Assembly (NCBI RefSeq): GCF_048771995.1
Contig: NC_133024.1
Location: 21,902,001 to 21,966,000, forward strand
Origin: Taeniopygia guttata
Taxonomy: Eukaryota; Chordata; Aves; Passeriformes; Estrildidae
Reading direction: 5' to 3'
Length of the DNA: 64,000 nt
This document shows positions 11,947 to 26,546 of the stretch, one piece after another (the first letter of the stretch is position 1; the number at the start of each line of letters is the position of its first letter). A program made the translations under genes and the position numbers. The notes beneath the pieces are model-generated. The model searched no databases and was not told the DNA's origin. It saw only the letters and a program-made list of their open reading frames with translations.

Positions 11947-14900
11947 AGGGGGTAAGGGGTTGCCCAATATTAATAATTTATCATCACATCATGTTATTTA
12001 AGGATTGTTGTCCAGAATAAACCATAAATTTATAAGGTGTAGATCAGAATTCACAAGCATTTTGATTCTGTGGGACCACTATGTTGCCAAAGGGCATATT
12101 TTAAATTCCTCTCCGTTAACAATTTCATTGCTTCTAAAACACAGAATCCATATTTTCCTCTCCAACCCCAAACATTTTATGCCAGTGTTGGAATACGTAT
12201 TGCATAAATCTCTCCAATCCTCCCTAATCTAATGTAGATGTAAGTATCTAATACTTTTACAGAAAAATTGTGCATCAAAATATAGGATATATTAGGCCAG
12301 AAACATAGAAAGAGTCCATAGCTAAAGTATTAAAAAACCTCTCCTTTTCAGTTTCAAAGTTTAATGCTTTAAATTTGGGGAGTTCATTAATGCTTATTGT
12401 GGCACCGGAGAACACGGCACATGGGGGAGTGTGGAAAAGTTTCATGGCTGCCCACTTTGGGAGACAAATCCCACTGAGGGAAGGCAGGTGCCCAGAGCAA
12501 GACACAGCCTCTGCTGTGAGGAGCACACAGCCTGAGACAAGGGTCTATCCCCAGGGCCTCTGGCATGACTGGCAGACAAAAAGAGCCATGATTTCCCAGC
12601 AGATCAGAACTTCCTCACTATCACTGCCTGTGTGTCAACAAAGGCTGGGGGCCATCAGGATACACTGAACTGGGAAAAAGAGAAACTGGAAGCTTCTGGC
12701 ATCCAGCCCAGGCTTCAAACCACACAGCTATCCTATGTATTTTTTAGTGTATCTGAACAGGGGTCCTGTTTGAGGTCATCTTTAACATCTGTGTATTCAC
12801 CCAAGGACCGATCCTATATATAGCACACTTGTTTATGTTGCCCTGCTGTGACAGAAGATCTCTCTCCAGGAGATCCACATCTTTGACTCATTTTGTCATT
12901 GTTCTTTCTCAGCTCTTGATGGTAGAGGGCATAGTTGTTGCAAGCTGGTACTCTACTGAATTTGCAGTTCATTATATATCAAATAATTCTGAAAACAAAT
13001 TTCATAGCTTTTGGTCTTTTCAGTTGCACGCAGTCTCCAGCTTCATGCTCCTGTTTTATTCTCATTATAAAATAAAGTTGACTTGAGGAGATTGGAATTA
13101 CTTGAAAGAAAACCTGTGAGTGCAGGGGAATGGGAAGGAAATACCCCAGGAGTAATTAATTGGGAGATACATCTGAGACTAAGCCATTCAGAGTTGCTTC
13201 AAGCTATTTATCAGTTGCTTCATTTCCAGAACTTTCAACTCTTATGACTGTTAGGAGCTATTGCTCATCCAATGTAAAACTCCATGGTTTATGGTGACTT
13301 CCCAGTGATGGCTCACTGGTTACTGTGGTATCTCCTGCCATACAGAAGTCACAGGTCTAAACAAACAGGGAATATAAAGATAATTCTGGTTTGGGCAGCT
13401 GGATGAATTCCATCCTGGGGTTCACTGTGGTCCACTAGTCCTCTTCATCATCAGAAATTCTGTCTGGTTGGATGAAGGCAAGCCCAGGAAGTCATGTGGC
13501 CACACTGGGGCTGCTCTGGACCTCAGGATAAAGATGATACAGTATGTGTATGGCAAAATAGTGTGATGTTCACACAGAGATTTTGTCTGACACTGGTGTT
13601 ATCAGTGTATCAACAAAGGCTGGGGGCTGTCATTACAATGAGGATGGCTTTACATGCCAAGCCTCAAGACAGAGACGAATTTGTCCATCTGCTTCTCTGC
13701 TAGGGCTGCAGTACTACTTCCATTTCTGGTACTACTACATGACTGCTTTCTATACCTTTCTAAATCCACCTTTTTGAGCAGAAAAAATTGGAGCTAAGTA
13801 GTAGCACAACAGCGGGTAGTTAGGGTGTTTTGGCAGGGCAAGGAAAATCTGGCTCACCAGTGACAATGGACTAGGGGCTTCTCTGCCTTCCCTGATTAAC
13901 CTATGCCTGCACAGTGCAGGAACATACATATCTGGGATCTAAGGCTGTATCCAGGTGCTTCAACTGGAAGGAGCAAACACAGAAGATCTCAGCAGTCTTA
14001 CAGGATATTTCAGACAGAGGAATAAAAAACTTGGCAGATTTCTCCAGTAAGGAGCATCAATTTAGACAGGTGAAAAAGTTGCTGTGGTGAACAGACTGCT
14101 GCAAAGGTCTGCAGCAAAGCAGCATCACAGTGCACATTTGGGCAAAACAGATGGGAAAGCTGGTGAATGCCTAAAGCTGTGAGGTTCAGGGCCTGCTAGA
14201 AACAAGCTGCGCCCATGCAGAAAGGTCCCTGGTGAAGTTGTCAAGTCCTGTTCTGTTTTTCTGAACCAAAAAAGTCAATGTTTGTTCATTCTGGCTCAGC
14301 TTCAGCAAAATCATCATAATAGTTTCCTGTGTGGTCTGAGATGAAAAAAATAGCTCAATATGGTTTTCTGTTCAAATTCTGTTCAGTACCCTCTCCAAAA
14401 GGCACTCTGGAGGAACCACTCATTCTCAGAGCATCCCGGTGTGCCTGGACGGTAAGAGGAAAGGTTTTAATCTCTCTGTGGATTTTGACCTCAATTTTGC
14501 CTGTGCTTTGTTGCACCTACCATAGTGCAAATCACTTTGTCACTGCTCCCTACTCACCAGGCATCTTCACTGGGATGAGCGGGTGGGTCACAACTTGATT
14601 CCTGGTAAGTGAAGACCCATCTTTACAAAATCACTGCTGTGCTTGTGCCTTCACAGAATTAAAGAGGCCAGTGGCTGACTAGGCCATGGAAATGGGCTTC
14701 TTGCCCTCAAAAAGGACCCTGGAGATTAGGGTTGCAACACACCAGCATGTGCTGTTGGCAGTAGCCACTGCTATAGCTAATCTTTTAACACGTGGAAGAT
14801 ATCAGGCTCCAGGATCATCAATCACACATTCATTTTTTTAATGAAAGGAAGGAACGAAGGCTCCAGTTTCCCTAGAAAAGGATGAAGAAAAGCTTGACCA

Positions 14901-17900
14901 GACTAAAAATTATTAAAGGGAGACTGTTCCGTTCTCTGTAGATAGGTGTGCTGCCAGTTCCTGGGCCCCTTGCATTCACTGGAGTGAAACAGCCATCTTC
15001 TATGCTATTCTTTGTGCAACAAATGCAGTTACTAGACCAAGGTCAGGCTGGAATTAGTGCTTGTCCCCTTGAGGGACATCACTGCTGGATTATGCCAGAG
15101 ACTGTCTGCACTGAGTGAAGTTCCTTTGCTGGATTATCCCTTCCCATCCCGTCTGCCTCTCTGCCCTGTGACCCTCAGCCTATTCACAGCGGTGTCCTTA
15201 GGGCTCCTGCAGTGCTGGGATCCAGCTGGCAGCTTACCCAGAGCTGCTCTGGTGAAGGTTTTGCTGGGCTCTTCTCCTCTGCCTCGCTCCCACCCTAAAG
15301 CCACGAGCTTTCATGCTTAATGTACACACAGGCACAGCACATATGGGCCTGTACAACAATCTGCTTTATCAGTCTGCACGTTTTCATACATCGAAGGTTT
15401 ACACTCCCAGCTGCCATGGTTACAGCCTGACTTCACTGGCAAGGAATTAGACTACTGAATGTCTCCTAAACTGTGAAGGCATTTGAAGGGCAGCTGCTTT
15501 GCAGTGAGCAAATTTATTTTGTGCAGAAGGAGGCAAAATTATCAAGTTATCAGTTTTATCTTATTTTGGGCCAAATCTCCCAAATTAAAGCCCTAAAAAT
15601 CATTGTGCACATGCAATAAATGAGAGAATTTGGACCACAATATTCAAGGCTGTTGCTATAGATAGGGTGACAGAAGCTCTCTGGTTATGTTGCAATGTAC
15701 TATAAAACAGTCCCTTTCAGCTGTGTTTGGGCAGTAGAACACTGCTTCATTTTATAGGGAGGATTCCCCTTTGATTTACAGCTGAACTTGATCCATTGCT
15801 GTTAGTGAGCTGTTCCAAAAGAGGCTTTATTTTCCCTTATGCATCCTGCAGTGACAATAATAAAATAATAACTGGTGTAACTGAACAAAGAATTGGACTT
15901 ACTTGATTTCAACAATTATCACATTGTCTTTAATTTTAGCTTATTTTAATTCTTTCAAAATAACCTGTGAAATCATGGGCTGCCCACTTAGGAAGTGCAT
16001 TTCTCTCTAGTGCAAAGTGCATTTGTTCTACTTAATTTTGTCTTCTGAAGCAATTTTTTATTTCCAAAACTGTAAGAAATGACACATGGAATTAATTAAA
16101 CCTATTCTGATACTTTGTATCCAGATATTACCCCTATTAATTGCTTCAGGAAAGCTGCTACAGTATCACTAGTCAAGACCAAACACTGGCTGGTGCTTGA
16201 AATTATGTCCTTCCACCTTTTTCCCTCCATTGCTGAGGAATTAGTTGTGCTTAATATAACTCATAGTATATTCTCTCAGTGGCTCCCTCTGTCTCTGTGT
16301 GGATCTTTTTCCCCTTTAAAATTTTCATTTCCTTTCTGTTTGCCACCAAATTCCTGGCTACAGTGACTGCCTCAGTGGCTGCCTGGGTTCTTCTTTTTTC
16401 TCTCTGAGATGTGAACCGGACTTTACCGCATACTCCTCCCCTTTTCAGTTTGATGTTAATCTGGGCCAAATTTCCCCCCACTTTAACATTCCTCAAAATC
16501 ATTGCACATACGTGGCACCAGTAAGATTAAGTCCATGGTACTCAAAAATGATGCTACAGATTTACACAGCCTCTGTGGCAGTCATCCAATATTCTGTAAT
16601 AATGTAATGGTTTTGGATCATTTCCTGATTTTTTAAAGCATCTTAATTCTGACCTCAATAGCCTCAGTCTCCCCTGTACAAAAACCTTCTGCTCCTAGTC
16701 ACATTTGTTACTCTGTGGCGCTTTTGGAGGTGAATACCGTATTATAGGCAAGTGTGTGCCATTGACTCATATATACGGCTTCTATAAAGTTCAATGCATT
16801 CTTTCTCATTCTGACATAATAAACACATTTTTACGCCTTAGGAAATGAGCAGGTAATGCAATACTTATGTCTTCTAGTCACCCATCATAGAAATTGTCAT
16901 GTATAAAAGAAGGCCGTTGTTTCATTTGAAGTTCATACATTCTGTCCTTTGGTGCCATCAGGACTTACTGTGTGTCTGTTATCCAGCCTTGGTGGCATTT
17001 TTCTCTATTTGCCCCTTCAGAGCTAGTTCCTGAGAGCATATTATCTTTACGGTCTGAAGAGGCTAATGACAGAGTCAGCTTCTCAACACTGTTCATTTAG
17101 CCAAAGGCCAAGGTGATGAATGTTTTCTGCAGCCAAGTCCCTTAACCATGCTCTATTGGAAAAGTGGAAACATTGGAAACATCCAGCTATTTTCAGAAGC
17201 ACTGTGAAAAAACAGTTTACAGGAGCATTTCATCAAAAGGAAGGAGGGATGAGAAGAATTGCTACTAACATAGGGAGTCTTTCACCTGGAAGTCAGTAGT
17301 TCTAATCTGTGGTAAACAAAACTTGGTTAGTCCTGAATCTCTTTGGTTGTTTTTCACTCCCTTTTGTTGTAGTGAACACCTGTATCAAAACAAGCACTAA
17401 CAGCTCCAACTGCAGCTTGTTCTGCAGCAAGGCACACTGTGCAGTCTATGGAAGACTGAACCCTAAAGCTGGACTTAAAGTAACATTGAGATGGATTTAC
17501 ACTGCTCCTGTGCAGCTTTCATAGTGGGGAAGAAACACATAGAAAGCTGTTAAACTAGTGCTAAACAAAACTTTAAAGGAATGCACTTACTGCTCAGTGT
17601 GAATTCTTGTCCTAATGTAAACACTGGAAAAACTCTCCCTGAATTATTCTGGATTTAACCACAGGACCCTGGAATCTGTTAAAGAGGCTCCTGGCCAAGG
17701 TGATACAGGCCCCTGCCTTACAAAGTGGTGATTTTCAGGCTTTTCAGACGAAGTGTTTACCTTTTGTGTTTATTTTAATTTATATTTAAAATTGCTTGGG
17801 AAGGGAAAGCCAGGAAGGAGTAGACAGGCTTTCACCTTATCCAAGTTATAATCTGGACCTGATTGCTGTTCCACAGCTCCAATCACCATGATTGACTTGC

Positions 17901-18923
17901 CCTGATTAACAAGGAAACACTGCAGTGGAGTCTGTATCATTGCCCTGACTTCAAAACCTCTGCCTGGGTATGAGCTATGCCTTTATGGTACCTGCTCTGA
18001 ATATTTGCAGGCAGGAGAAGCAGCCTGAACTGTTTCCAAGTTGGAAGAGAGAGTCAAGGTGCATTACATCATACTTTAGTAATTCAACCAACAGGCACTT
18101 CTACCAACTCACTGAAATTCTCTTTTTCTCCTTCTTCTGGAAAGAAAGCAAATTTCTATTGTACCAAGTTCTAGTCACATTTTGTGACTTTTCTGGATTG
18201 CTCAAATGGCCTGTTGGCCTAAGCGAGCTAGGGAATAAAATATAATTAAAAAGGTAAAAATTAATCACAGCAGTCTAGTCAGAAGAAAGATGTTTGATCA
18301 ATATTTTCCCCAACACCCTGCACACAAATGCTCCATCAATAGTTGACTCACTGGTATATACAGTATTTTTGTGGGAATATGTAGGTTTGTGTGGACCTTT
18401 GTAGTATTTCAGGATTCTGTGCAACCAGTGAGTTGCTATCTATGTAAACACATGTTTTGCAGAGAAAAATCTATGATCATTACTTGTCTTCCATTCTATG
18501 TGGCCTAGGATTTCACAATAATCATTAACTCTATTGGCCAGAACTTCCTTCAAGAAAATCTTCCTGACTCAAAGTCTTCAGCAAAGGAGAGACTATGACA
18601 ATCCAGTCAAAAGGTTGACTTCCCCTTGCAACACATGCAACAAGCAATATGCAACATATATTTGTTGCATCTTATGTTTAAACTAAATTTGCCTCAACAT
18701 TGATTTCTGGTAATGAGATGCAATGAAGCAGCTGGACTAGGATTAAGCACATACTGCTGGTGGGCAGAGGCACATGCATTTATGGTTGCATGCAAGCCAT
18801 AAATCTGGAATCTTAGCTCTGCCTACAAATTCTTTATGATGCAGTTCTTAATTGCTGAAAATGTGGCAAGCAATCCTGAAGGTAAAGAATGTGCCCTACA
18901 GAAGCTAGGGAATTCTTATGATA
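11947..18923. other. Unannotated non-coding DNA
   Basis: No coding feature is supported. Two copies of a motif (TCAACAAAGGCTGGGGG and flanks) at 12632-12656 and 13605-13632 hint at an old dispersed repeat between 12.4 and 13.7 kb. The frames around them are short and unlike known proteins. Confidence 0.5.
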
Positions 18924-19182
18924 TGAGGGGAGCTGGACCGGACAAACGCAGATCAAGCCAATATGGTTAAAGCTACATTCTCCGTTTATTCTCTAAAATA
19001 TGGCAGTTTATATACACTACAGTATAGTTTACAAATTGTGAACACGCTATCATTGGTCAGCAAACATTATTTGTCCCTCTCTCAAGGTGGCAAGAGTTTC
19101 ACGCTGCAGTTCTACACTAATTCACACCCAGAAAGCCTATTAACATCGTGGTTACCTTAAAGTAATTTCTAACTGCGCCACA
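18924..19182 (-). mobile_element. Solo LTR, probably ERVK-type
   Basis: On the minus strand it shows TGTATATAAACTGCC followed by GAATAAACGGAG and then a U5-like stretch ending GTTTGTCCGGTCCAGCTCC, an arrangement like the LTR at 9.6 kb. The ends are approximate (TG at 18924 or 18919; CA at 19182), and no matching target duplication was found, so one end may be truncated. Confidence 0.65.
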
Positions 19183-22100
19183 CTATTTTCTTGCTGCATC
19201 AAAGGCTTCCAGGCCCCACCAAGGCTGCTTATCTGAGGCTCAGCAGGAGGGTAGCTCAATCTTTCACTCTAAATATAAATCATGTCCTGTCTCTCTCAGA
19301 AATCTTAAAACATCCCACAGACCTGGGAGTATGGTGTCAGTGACTGAATAAACCAAGCATTTGTTCTGCCACAGCAGTGCCATTAAGGAAGGCTTCCTGG
19401 AGAGTCTGAGGCAGTGTATGTTAAAGGGAGAGGAAGACACTTGCTCCAGCATCTGCCTGGCATCAGTCGTTTGTTCATTTGTTTTGTGCAATGTAACATC
19501 TGGTCCTTTTCACTTTTTTAATCAGCAGCTATTATAAATTAATCCTGGTTTCGTGCTTGAAATATAGTGTACTGTAAAATTAGTATATCATTCCCTAGGA
19601 GACTAACATTCCCTCAGATTCAGTTTGTCTTATTTTGTGCAGGAATGTCTTTGAGGACAAGACATTTTAACACTGAGTGATAAGAAAGGAGAGGTAAAGC
19701 TAGTACCTGAACACTCCACAGCTAGGAGAGGAAGTGGGGAGTTTGTAATTAGATCCAATCTGGCTTTACATCTATTGTATTGCATTCACACTTTATGCAT
19801 GATCAAGGCACTATTACATTCATATGGGGAAGAAAAAGTCCAACATCTGAATCTGGAACAAAACTGTGTTAAGTTCCACTCAACATCAGGGATTTGCTTT
19901 TATCAAAGCTGATGGCTTACCCACTGACATTGATATGAAGTGTATAGTTTTCGTTGTGTTTTTGTTGTTTTTAGTGTTCTGGCCTCTTCTATTTTAAGTT
20001 GAGGCAGAGTGCTTTCCCAGATGAGCACATACATTAACCATGTGGAAAAACAAAGCACCGTTTTCACACCCAAACCTTTCTGTAATTATTCTGTGCATTC
20101 TATACGTACCAGGTGAATCAGTCAGACACACTGAAGCTGTCTGCAGAGGCAGAGGCTTGCTTTGTTTAGTGTCCACCATAAAATGATTCACATTTTTTGA
20201 GAGCTTTTGAAATCTCTTACAGAGCATCAGCCGCGGTGACTGATCCAGAATTGCTGGGACATGGCAGTAACACCTCAACTGCTGTTACAGAATGAGTCAC
20301 TGAGGCATAAACCAAATGAGTGTAGAGGAAAAGAGGACCATAGTGATGGGTAAGATTTGCAAACTCTCTAAATCTGTTTTTTTAATGTTATCCCCTAGTT
20401 TTTCACTCTTCATGAACTCATCAAACTCATCTTAAAACAATTGTTTACATTATTTTATTAGCTCAAAAAGTGATTCATGACAACCTACTTTATTGACTTC
20501 TGTGCAACACTGCAGCAATAGGACAACTTGGAATCAATCCCCGCCTTCATATGTAAGGTCCTGTTACTCACCTGGGCACTGTTAAAAGATGTACCTAAAC
20601 TGAGTGCATTAATCAGAGTCCACCACTGTTCTTCAAGATATGAATGTACTTAGCACCTTGTTGAATTTATGTCCTTACTTTAGACATGCAGGCTCCCTTG
20701 TAACTAGTTCTGTAGGATTTTTCAGAACATTATTAGCACTCCTAACGATTCCAAAAGGTAGTAAAGAAGTAGTAAAGGTAATAAAGAAGTTATTTTGAGG
20801 TGACAGAAAAGGAGTTTAAACCCTTAGCAGTGTGTGGGATGGTTCTACATATCAAACATCAAGCTGAGCTGCCCACTCTTCATGATTATGTAATGAAAGA
20901 CCCTATTGTAACAATGTGATACACCCAGGGAGAAGGGTTAGAGCTGCTCTGCAAACCTTCAGTCTGAACTTCTTGATCTTCGTGCAATTAAAATTTCAGA
21001 CAGCCTTGCATGTGTGCATTCTTTAGACACTGCATTCCCTGAGAGGGCGTCTGTTTGGATTTTGGGCAAGAAACTTGAAAACACTGCTGGATAAATAAAT
21101 GTAAAACAGCTGCAGACGCCATTGTGTAACTATTACTCCGCCCTAAAACTCCTGTTAATAGTAAACCTCTGTGTAGTGAATGGGTGGTTTACGTTAATAA
21201 GGTAGTTTGAAAGGTGTTAGGGTGAGGGAAGAGAAAACAAAGCAAGGGATCATGAAGTGCTTATGAACTTGAGTCTGTTTTTCCTTTCATTGGCAGCACA
21301 GCCAAGTGCTGCACAAAACACAGTTGTTGCCCTCTACTTTAACTCATTTTCCTTTACAAATTCCAAGCAGGCCTTACACTTCTGACTGCTAAGTACAGTC
21401 CTGTTCCTCAGGCTGTCAAGCAATTGCCTTTCCAGTGGTAGCTCTCAGTCTCCTGTAATGTGTTAATTACATGTTGCATGTCTGAGTATGCTGGATGGAT
21501 TTGTGGTCTTTCTGTGACTTAATACTTAAAGGGTATGAGGTCCCTCATGCCCCATCCGAGTTTGAACTGAATCACCCAATATAATTTCTGCCACATGATG
21601 CACAAGAATAGTATTTTATCTCACGAATAGTAGTATCATGCGTCAAGAATATATCGTTCCTCAAGAATAGTATTTTGGAGAGAAAAGTGAGCCAGTCCCA
21701 TGCATGAACGTGTTTCATCTTCTCAGTAAAGTCAATTAGCCCAACTAGATTTCCACATTAAACTGTTTCTGAAGTAGTTTTGGTACCTGGACAATGCAAA
21801 CAGAACTCTCTAGAGGCAAGGCCTGAACCTGAGCTGTGGATTTCACTGCTATGCTTTGTACACTGGCTTTTAAAAACTGCAAGCCTCATCTCTGTGCCCT
21901 TGTGCCTCTCCCAGGCACTTTAAAATTCTTGACAATGTAAGACTGCAGGAACATGAGAGCAGGAGACAGTACAATTTTCTGCGTGAGCAGCGCTAAAGGC
22001 TTTAGTGTAAATGGTGATTAAGCTCTTTGATTCTGGATAATGCAACACAATCAGTGACACTAAGTCCTTGGAATTTGTGGAAGTTTTCTTTCCCCCAAAA

Positions 22101-25100
22101 TTAGAACAAACACCCTCCCAGGTCATGGGCTTCTGAAAGGGGAATATTTCCTAATGGAAAATGGACTAAGTGCTGCCCAGAGAGAGCCCTCTCTGGTATG
22201 GAAAAAATGAATAAACTATGATACATGTCCTCCAGTACACTGTAACTTCAGTGAATTCCAAGTGAGCTAACAGCTTTTATTGTCCGCAGCACAAAGTAAT
22301 GCATTCATTGAAGAGGTTCACCTTCACATCTTCTCCCCAACTCCTCTATGAAAATATTCTGGTTATGAGCCATCCAGGTGCCATAATCAAGGCCAGGTAA
22401 TACCACAGTAACATCAGTCTTATGCAAGGTATAACTGGGATGCAGAGCCATGTAGTGTTTCACTCATATATTTTCCTGTCCTGGCAAAACACGTTTTTGC
22501 AGCCCAGCTCAGGTCTAGACTACTGAAAATCACAATCCAGAAAATCTATGTAATATTCCTCATCTGAGTGGTCAGGGAAGAAGGAAGAATTGAACCTCTA
22601 CTTGTATCTGGTAATTGGCACAAAATACAGCTGAATATTGCCTGGCTGAGGAAGATGTGCTCTTGAAAACAGTTTTCTTGAGAGCTGAATTACTCAGGAC
22701 CTGCCTATTGTGCTCCTTAAGGAGAAAAGCAATACACAATAAGCAATAGGTCTTTTGCAAGTATCTAGAACACCAGCACTTGACTGAATCGTACATGTAG
22801 GGTAGGGCAGAAAATTGGTTTGACTCCAGAAATTCCACATCCTGCTTCCCAACCTGCTTTGGATTCTTTGTATGGCATCTTACTTTTCTTTTTCAGAAGA
22901 GCGAACCACTATCTCCCTGGACTCATAATGTTTAATTTTGGAATCCTCTGCAACAAAGACAAGTAGTGGAGACACAGATAATCTACTGACAGCAACAGAA
23001 AGTTTATAAATGCTGAATAAAACATGGTTTCCTACGATTGCTTCACATCAGATTTCCCCTCAGGTATATCAACAGGATTAGGAAATTGTAGCATCAGCAA
23101 GGATGTTGTCACGTCAGGAGGTCAAGCGAGTTGGGTTTTTACCTCCTTTCCAGTTCAGGTTAATCTGGAGCTGAAATTGTTCCTGCTCAGTTTCACTTCA
23201 GATCACTAATAATTTGTTAACCTCTTGCACCTGACTCACAACAGTCAGTTGGAGACTGAGTCAGTGGAACAGAGCTTCAGGCAGAGAAAATATTACCTCT
23301 CCTTGCTAAATAACTAAAGTAAACTTTGAGAGGGTCTAGTTCTAGTTGAAGTTCCACAAGCCTCCAAAACTGCAATCCAATTCTGATTCAAAAGAAAAAT
23401 GACATTTCTAGGTGGCTTTTGGTTGGGTTCATTTCTCTGGCTGCATTGCCAGCAAGTATGGTGTCTTAGTCACCTACGGTAAGAAGTGATGGGTGCCACA
23501 AACACAAAAGTCCTACTGACTCATTTACTCAATGTTTCTGGTGAAATGGGTTTGATTCCTTGCATTTGTAATTCCTTAGTCCAGTTAATTGTATTTGAAA
23601 CAGTCAATAAAGCTTCTCTTACTTAAAAGACTGCTGTTCTGATTAACAGATATTCCTATCAGAAGGTCCCTTAATTTTCTTACAATTTCTTCCAGCATTA
23701 CTGTAGACAGTTTTTCCTCCAAGGAGGTCAGACCAATTAAAACTTGTGGTAGCTTTTTCTCCCTCTGTGTGACTCCATACAGAGGGCCAGATTTGCTCCC
23801 TCTCTCCCCATTGATAACTTCTTCACATGAGTAGTCCTACAGAAAGGAACACACTTGTATGACTAATCTGCTCAGCAGCACACAAAGTTCACTGTCTGGA
23901 CTAGAATTAAATTACTTTTCTGTAGAGCATTACAGAGGTTGCAGAGGAGATGGATTGAAACTCAGGAGTCCCTGGTGGCAAATGCCTTGCTTTGAGAACT
24001 AAACTGTTCTTCCTGTCTAACTTAATGGAGTCTGGACACCAACATTTTTTTTTTTTCTCAGGTATTTTCTCTCCCCTTAAAAAATAAATAAAATACAAAG
24101 TTTTTCCTGTGAGGGTCTCCTCAGTTGGATTAAGTGCCTGAAAATGGTCTTGTTTTCTCAGACATTTGCCTGCCAAACTTGTTGAGCTAGCAGATGTATT
24201 GCTTTATGTTGGCACATACATTACCTCAGCTTAAACTAATTTATGGGATGTGGCACCTCTGACACAGTTCCCCTGTTCCAAACAACACTCTTAATCAGTC
24301 ACACTCAGAAACATGTATAATGCTGAGGAGCTGTAACTACTAGTAGCTTTTCTCTTGATTAGAACTTTGGCGCTGGTCCATCATTCAGCCCTCTGTGAAC
24401 AAATGCATGAAGCAGCTCACTGGAGCAGAGATGGCATTGACAGATGGACAGATGGGTCAGTGATTTTTTTTTTTTTTTTTCTTTCAGGAAAAACAAAAAT
24501 ATGTTGAGACAACTGGGATACAGGGAAAGTCATACAAGAGAATTCTGCCTTCTTAAATTTCTTCCTTGAAAAGAGATGTCTGGAGTGAGCCTGCACTAGG
24601 CTGTGGTAGCATTTATTTGTTGTTTCTTGGGATGCTATGGAGGATAGAGCTTCCTGAGGGACTGGAATATCTCTACAGTCATTTTGGAAAATAGGGATGC
24701 TGATTCTGGCTCTCTTCTCTGCTTCCTAGAAAACTGCAAAACGTGGCCCTCAATATAAGCATACCCAAAGTGCTGCTCCAGGTTTGAACAAGTTACACAT
24801 CTCTTCACGGGCTTCTCTGAAGTGTGTGAGGACTAACATCTCTACAAAGCCTCTTTCCTAGATCTAATGTGCTTCATCTTTTCTGAGCTAAAAATTACAT
24901 AAGAGAACCCCTGGTTATGCACCATACTTACTCCTGCATAGGCTGTGGTCACTTTCTCAGCAGAGTTGTGAATTTACTCTGATATCCCCTTCAGCATCAT
25001 TTTAACTGAGGAAAAGGAAGGAGATGCAGGAACTGAGATTTACAGAGAAATTATAGATACAGCTCAGTACATTCCTCTGTCCATCTGTTTCTGCAGCTTG

Positions 25101-25649
25101 TTTCATTCAGGAAAAGAATTAAGGTAATTAGCTAAAGGAATTAACTTTAAAGAGTGATCAGCGTTGAGAAGTGTTAAAGTTAAAAAAAAAAATTCTATTT
25201 AACTCACAATTTTTACTGCCTCTTCCTTTACTTTCTAGCTAAGTGGGCTGCTTCAAAAAAATATTTGCCTGCCCTTTAAAGGAAAAAAGCAGGATGCTAA
25301 AAAGAATGGTCAACAAAGCCAAATGAAAACTTGCAAGTTTTTTGTGTTTTTACTAAATAACTTGAAACTGAGGAAAACCAAATCTCTCTGAAGTTTGGTT
25401 TGGCCCTTTTTTCACCCTAAAACATGTGGATGTACAGTAAGATGGATGAAATCTTACTGTGAGAAATGGGCTCGTGGTGTGGGTCCTGCTGGTGAGTCTG
25501 AAGCAGCTTCTTGTTAAGCTGGCACAGCTCACCCTCATGGCTGGCAATTCTACCTTACTTCACCCTACAGAGGACAGACTGTCATACCTACCAGGTGTTT
25601 CACCCCACATTTGAAACAAAAAGCAATTAAAAAAGAAGTAAAGCATGAC
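19183..25649. other. Unannotated non-coding DNA
   Basis: The block holds a T run at about 24464-24480 and small local duplications (AGTAAAG near 20760; CAAGAATAGTATTTT at about 21602 and 21662). I see no gene, RNA or nameable mobile element. Confidence 0.5.
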
Positions 25650-26260
25650 TCTGGTTATTTTTGTCAGCCTGGGTAGGGTGGAGCTGCTAGCATGCACCAG
25701 ACACCGGAGCTGGCATGGACTACGCTGAGCTGGGCAGGGAGGGAAGCAGAGCTGTTTTCAAGCACTCCTGAGTTGCCAAACCACCACTTCACATGGCACT
25801 AACCCTGCCCTGACCCTCCTGCCCTGCAAAAAGGCCATTCTGCCCTACCCCAGGGCAACACTGTCTCTGCACGAGGTTTCACCTGGACGTGCAGGTTATG
25901 TGGTGGTGTTTGGACAGAGAATGTTCTGGGCCCACAGCTGCAATAGGAGGGGAGGGGAGAGGAGGGCACCCCGCGGGCAGGGCATGGGGAGCAGCTGCAA
26001 GGCACAGGTATGGGCTTGGGGAGCTGTTCCTGAGGAGCAGAGAAGGGCTGGACTCCCTGCAGCCCTTGCTGAGGTAAGACCTGGTGGCCATGGCTCCCTC
26101 GAGCTCTCCTGAAGGAGGGAGAGAGGCCCAAACTAACCCGAGGGCCAAGCTGCCCTGCAGCCAGACAATATGGGCACCTCCTATGGGAGCCAGGGCAGGC
26201 TCCGGCTGTTTGGGGGAGGAGGGAACCCCTGTTTCATCCTGCTGCTTCTTTCAAGCCCCA
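25650..26260. other. GC-rich block of unknown nature
   Basis: About 600 bp are much richer in G and C than the surroundings and contain scattered CpG (for example CCGCGGG near 25970 and CTCGAG near 26098). Overlapping frames of 60-110 codons exist on both strands, as expected by chance in GC-rich DNA. It could be an isolated CpG island, an old GC-rich repeat, or part of an unrecognised gene. Confidence 0.4.
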
Positions 26261-26546
26261 TGTGCCTTGGTAGTGTTCTTAGGTGTCTGACAAATACCCT
26301 GAAATCTGTCAGTTTTGCCCAAGAATTATGGGATGTTTAAGTATGTGGTACACCTATGTATATGTTCTGTCTGCCTGAATTAAGATCTTTTTAATCTGTC
26401 TAGAATGAAGTAAGAGGAACAGAGGGACACCCTCTCATTTTTGAAAATATAAATAGCTATAGATGAATCTATTTTTCTCAGTGAATAATGTCTTGTCACC
26501 TAGGAACTAAAATATAATAAGAAAAAGGTGCAAGAAAAACGATGCC

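Noticed and set aside
25799-26148. Overlapping frames of 60-110 codons on both strands in the GC-rich block
   Set aside because: Stop codons are rare in GC-rich DNA, the frames overlap on both strands, and none resembles a known protein.
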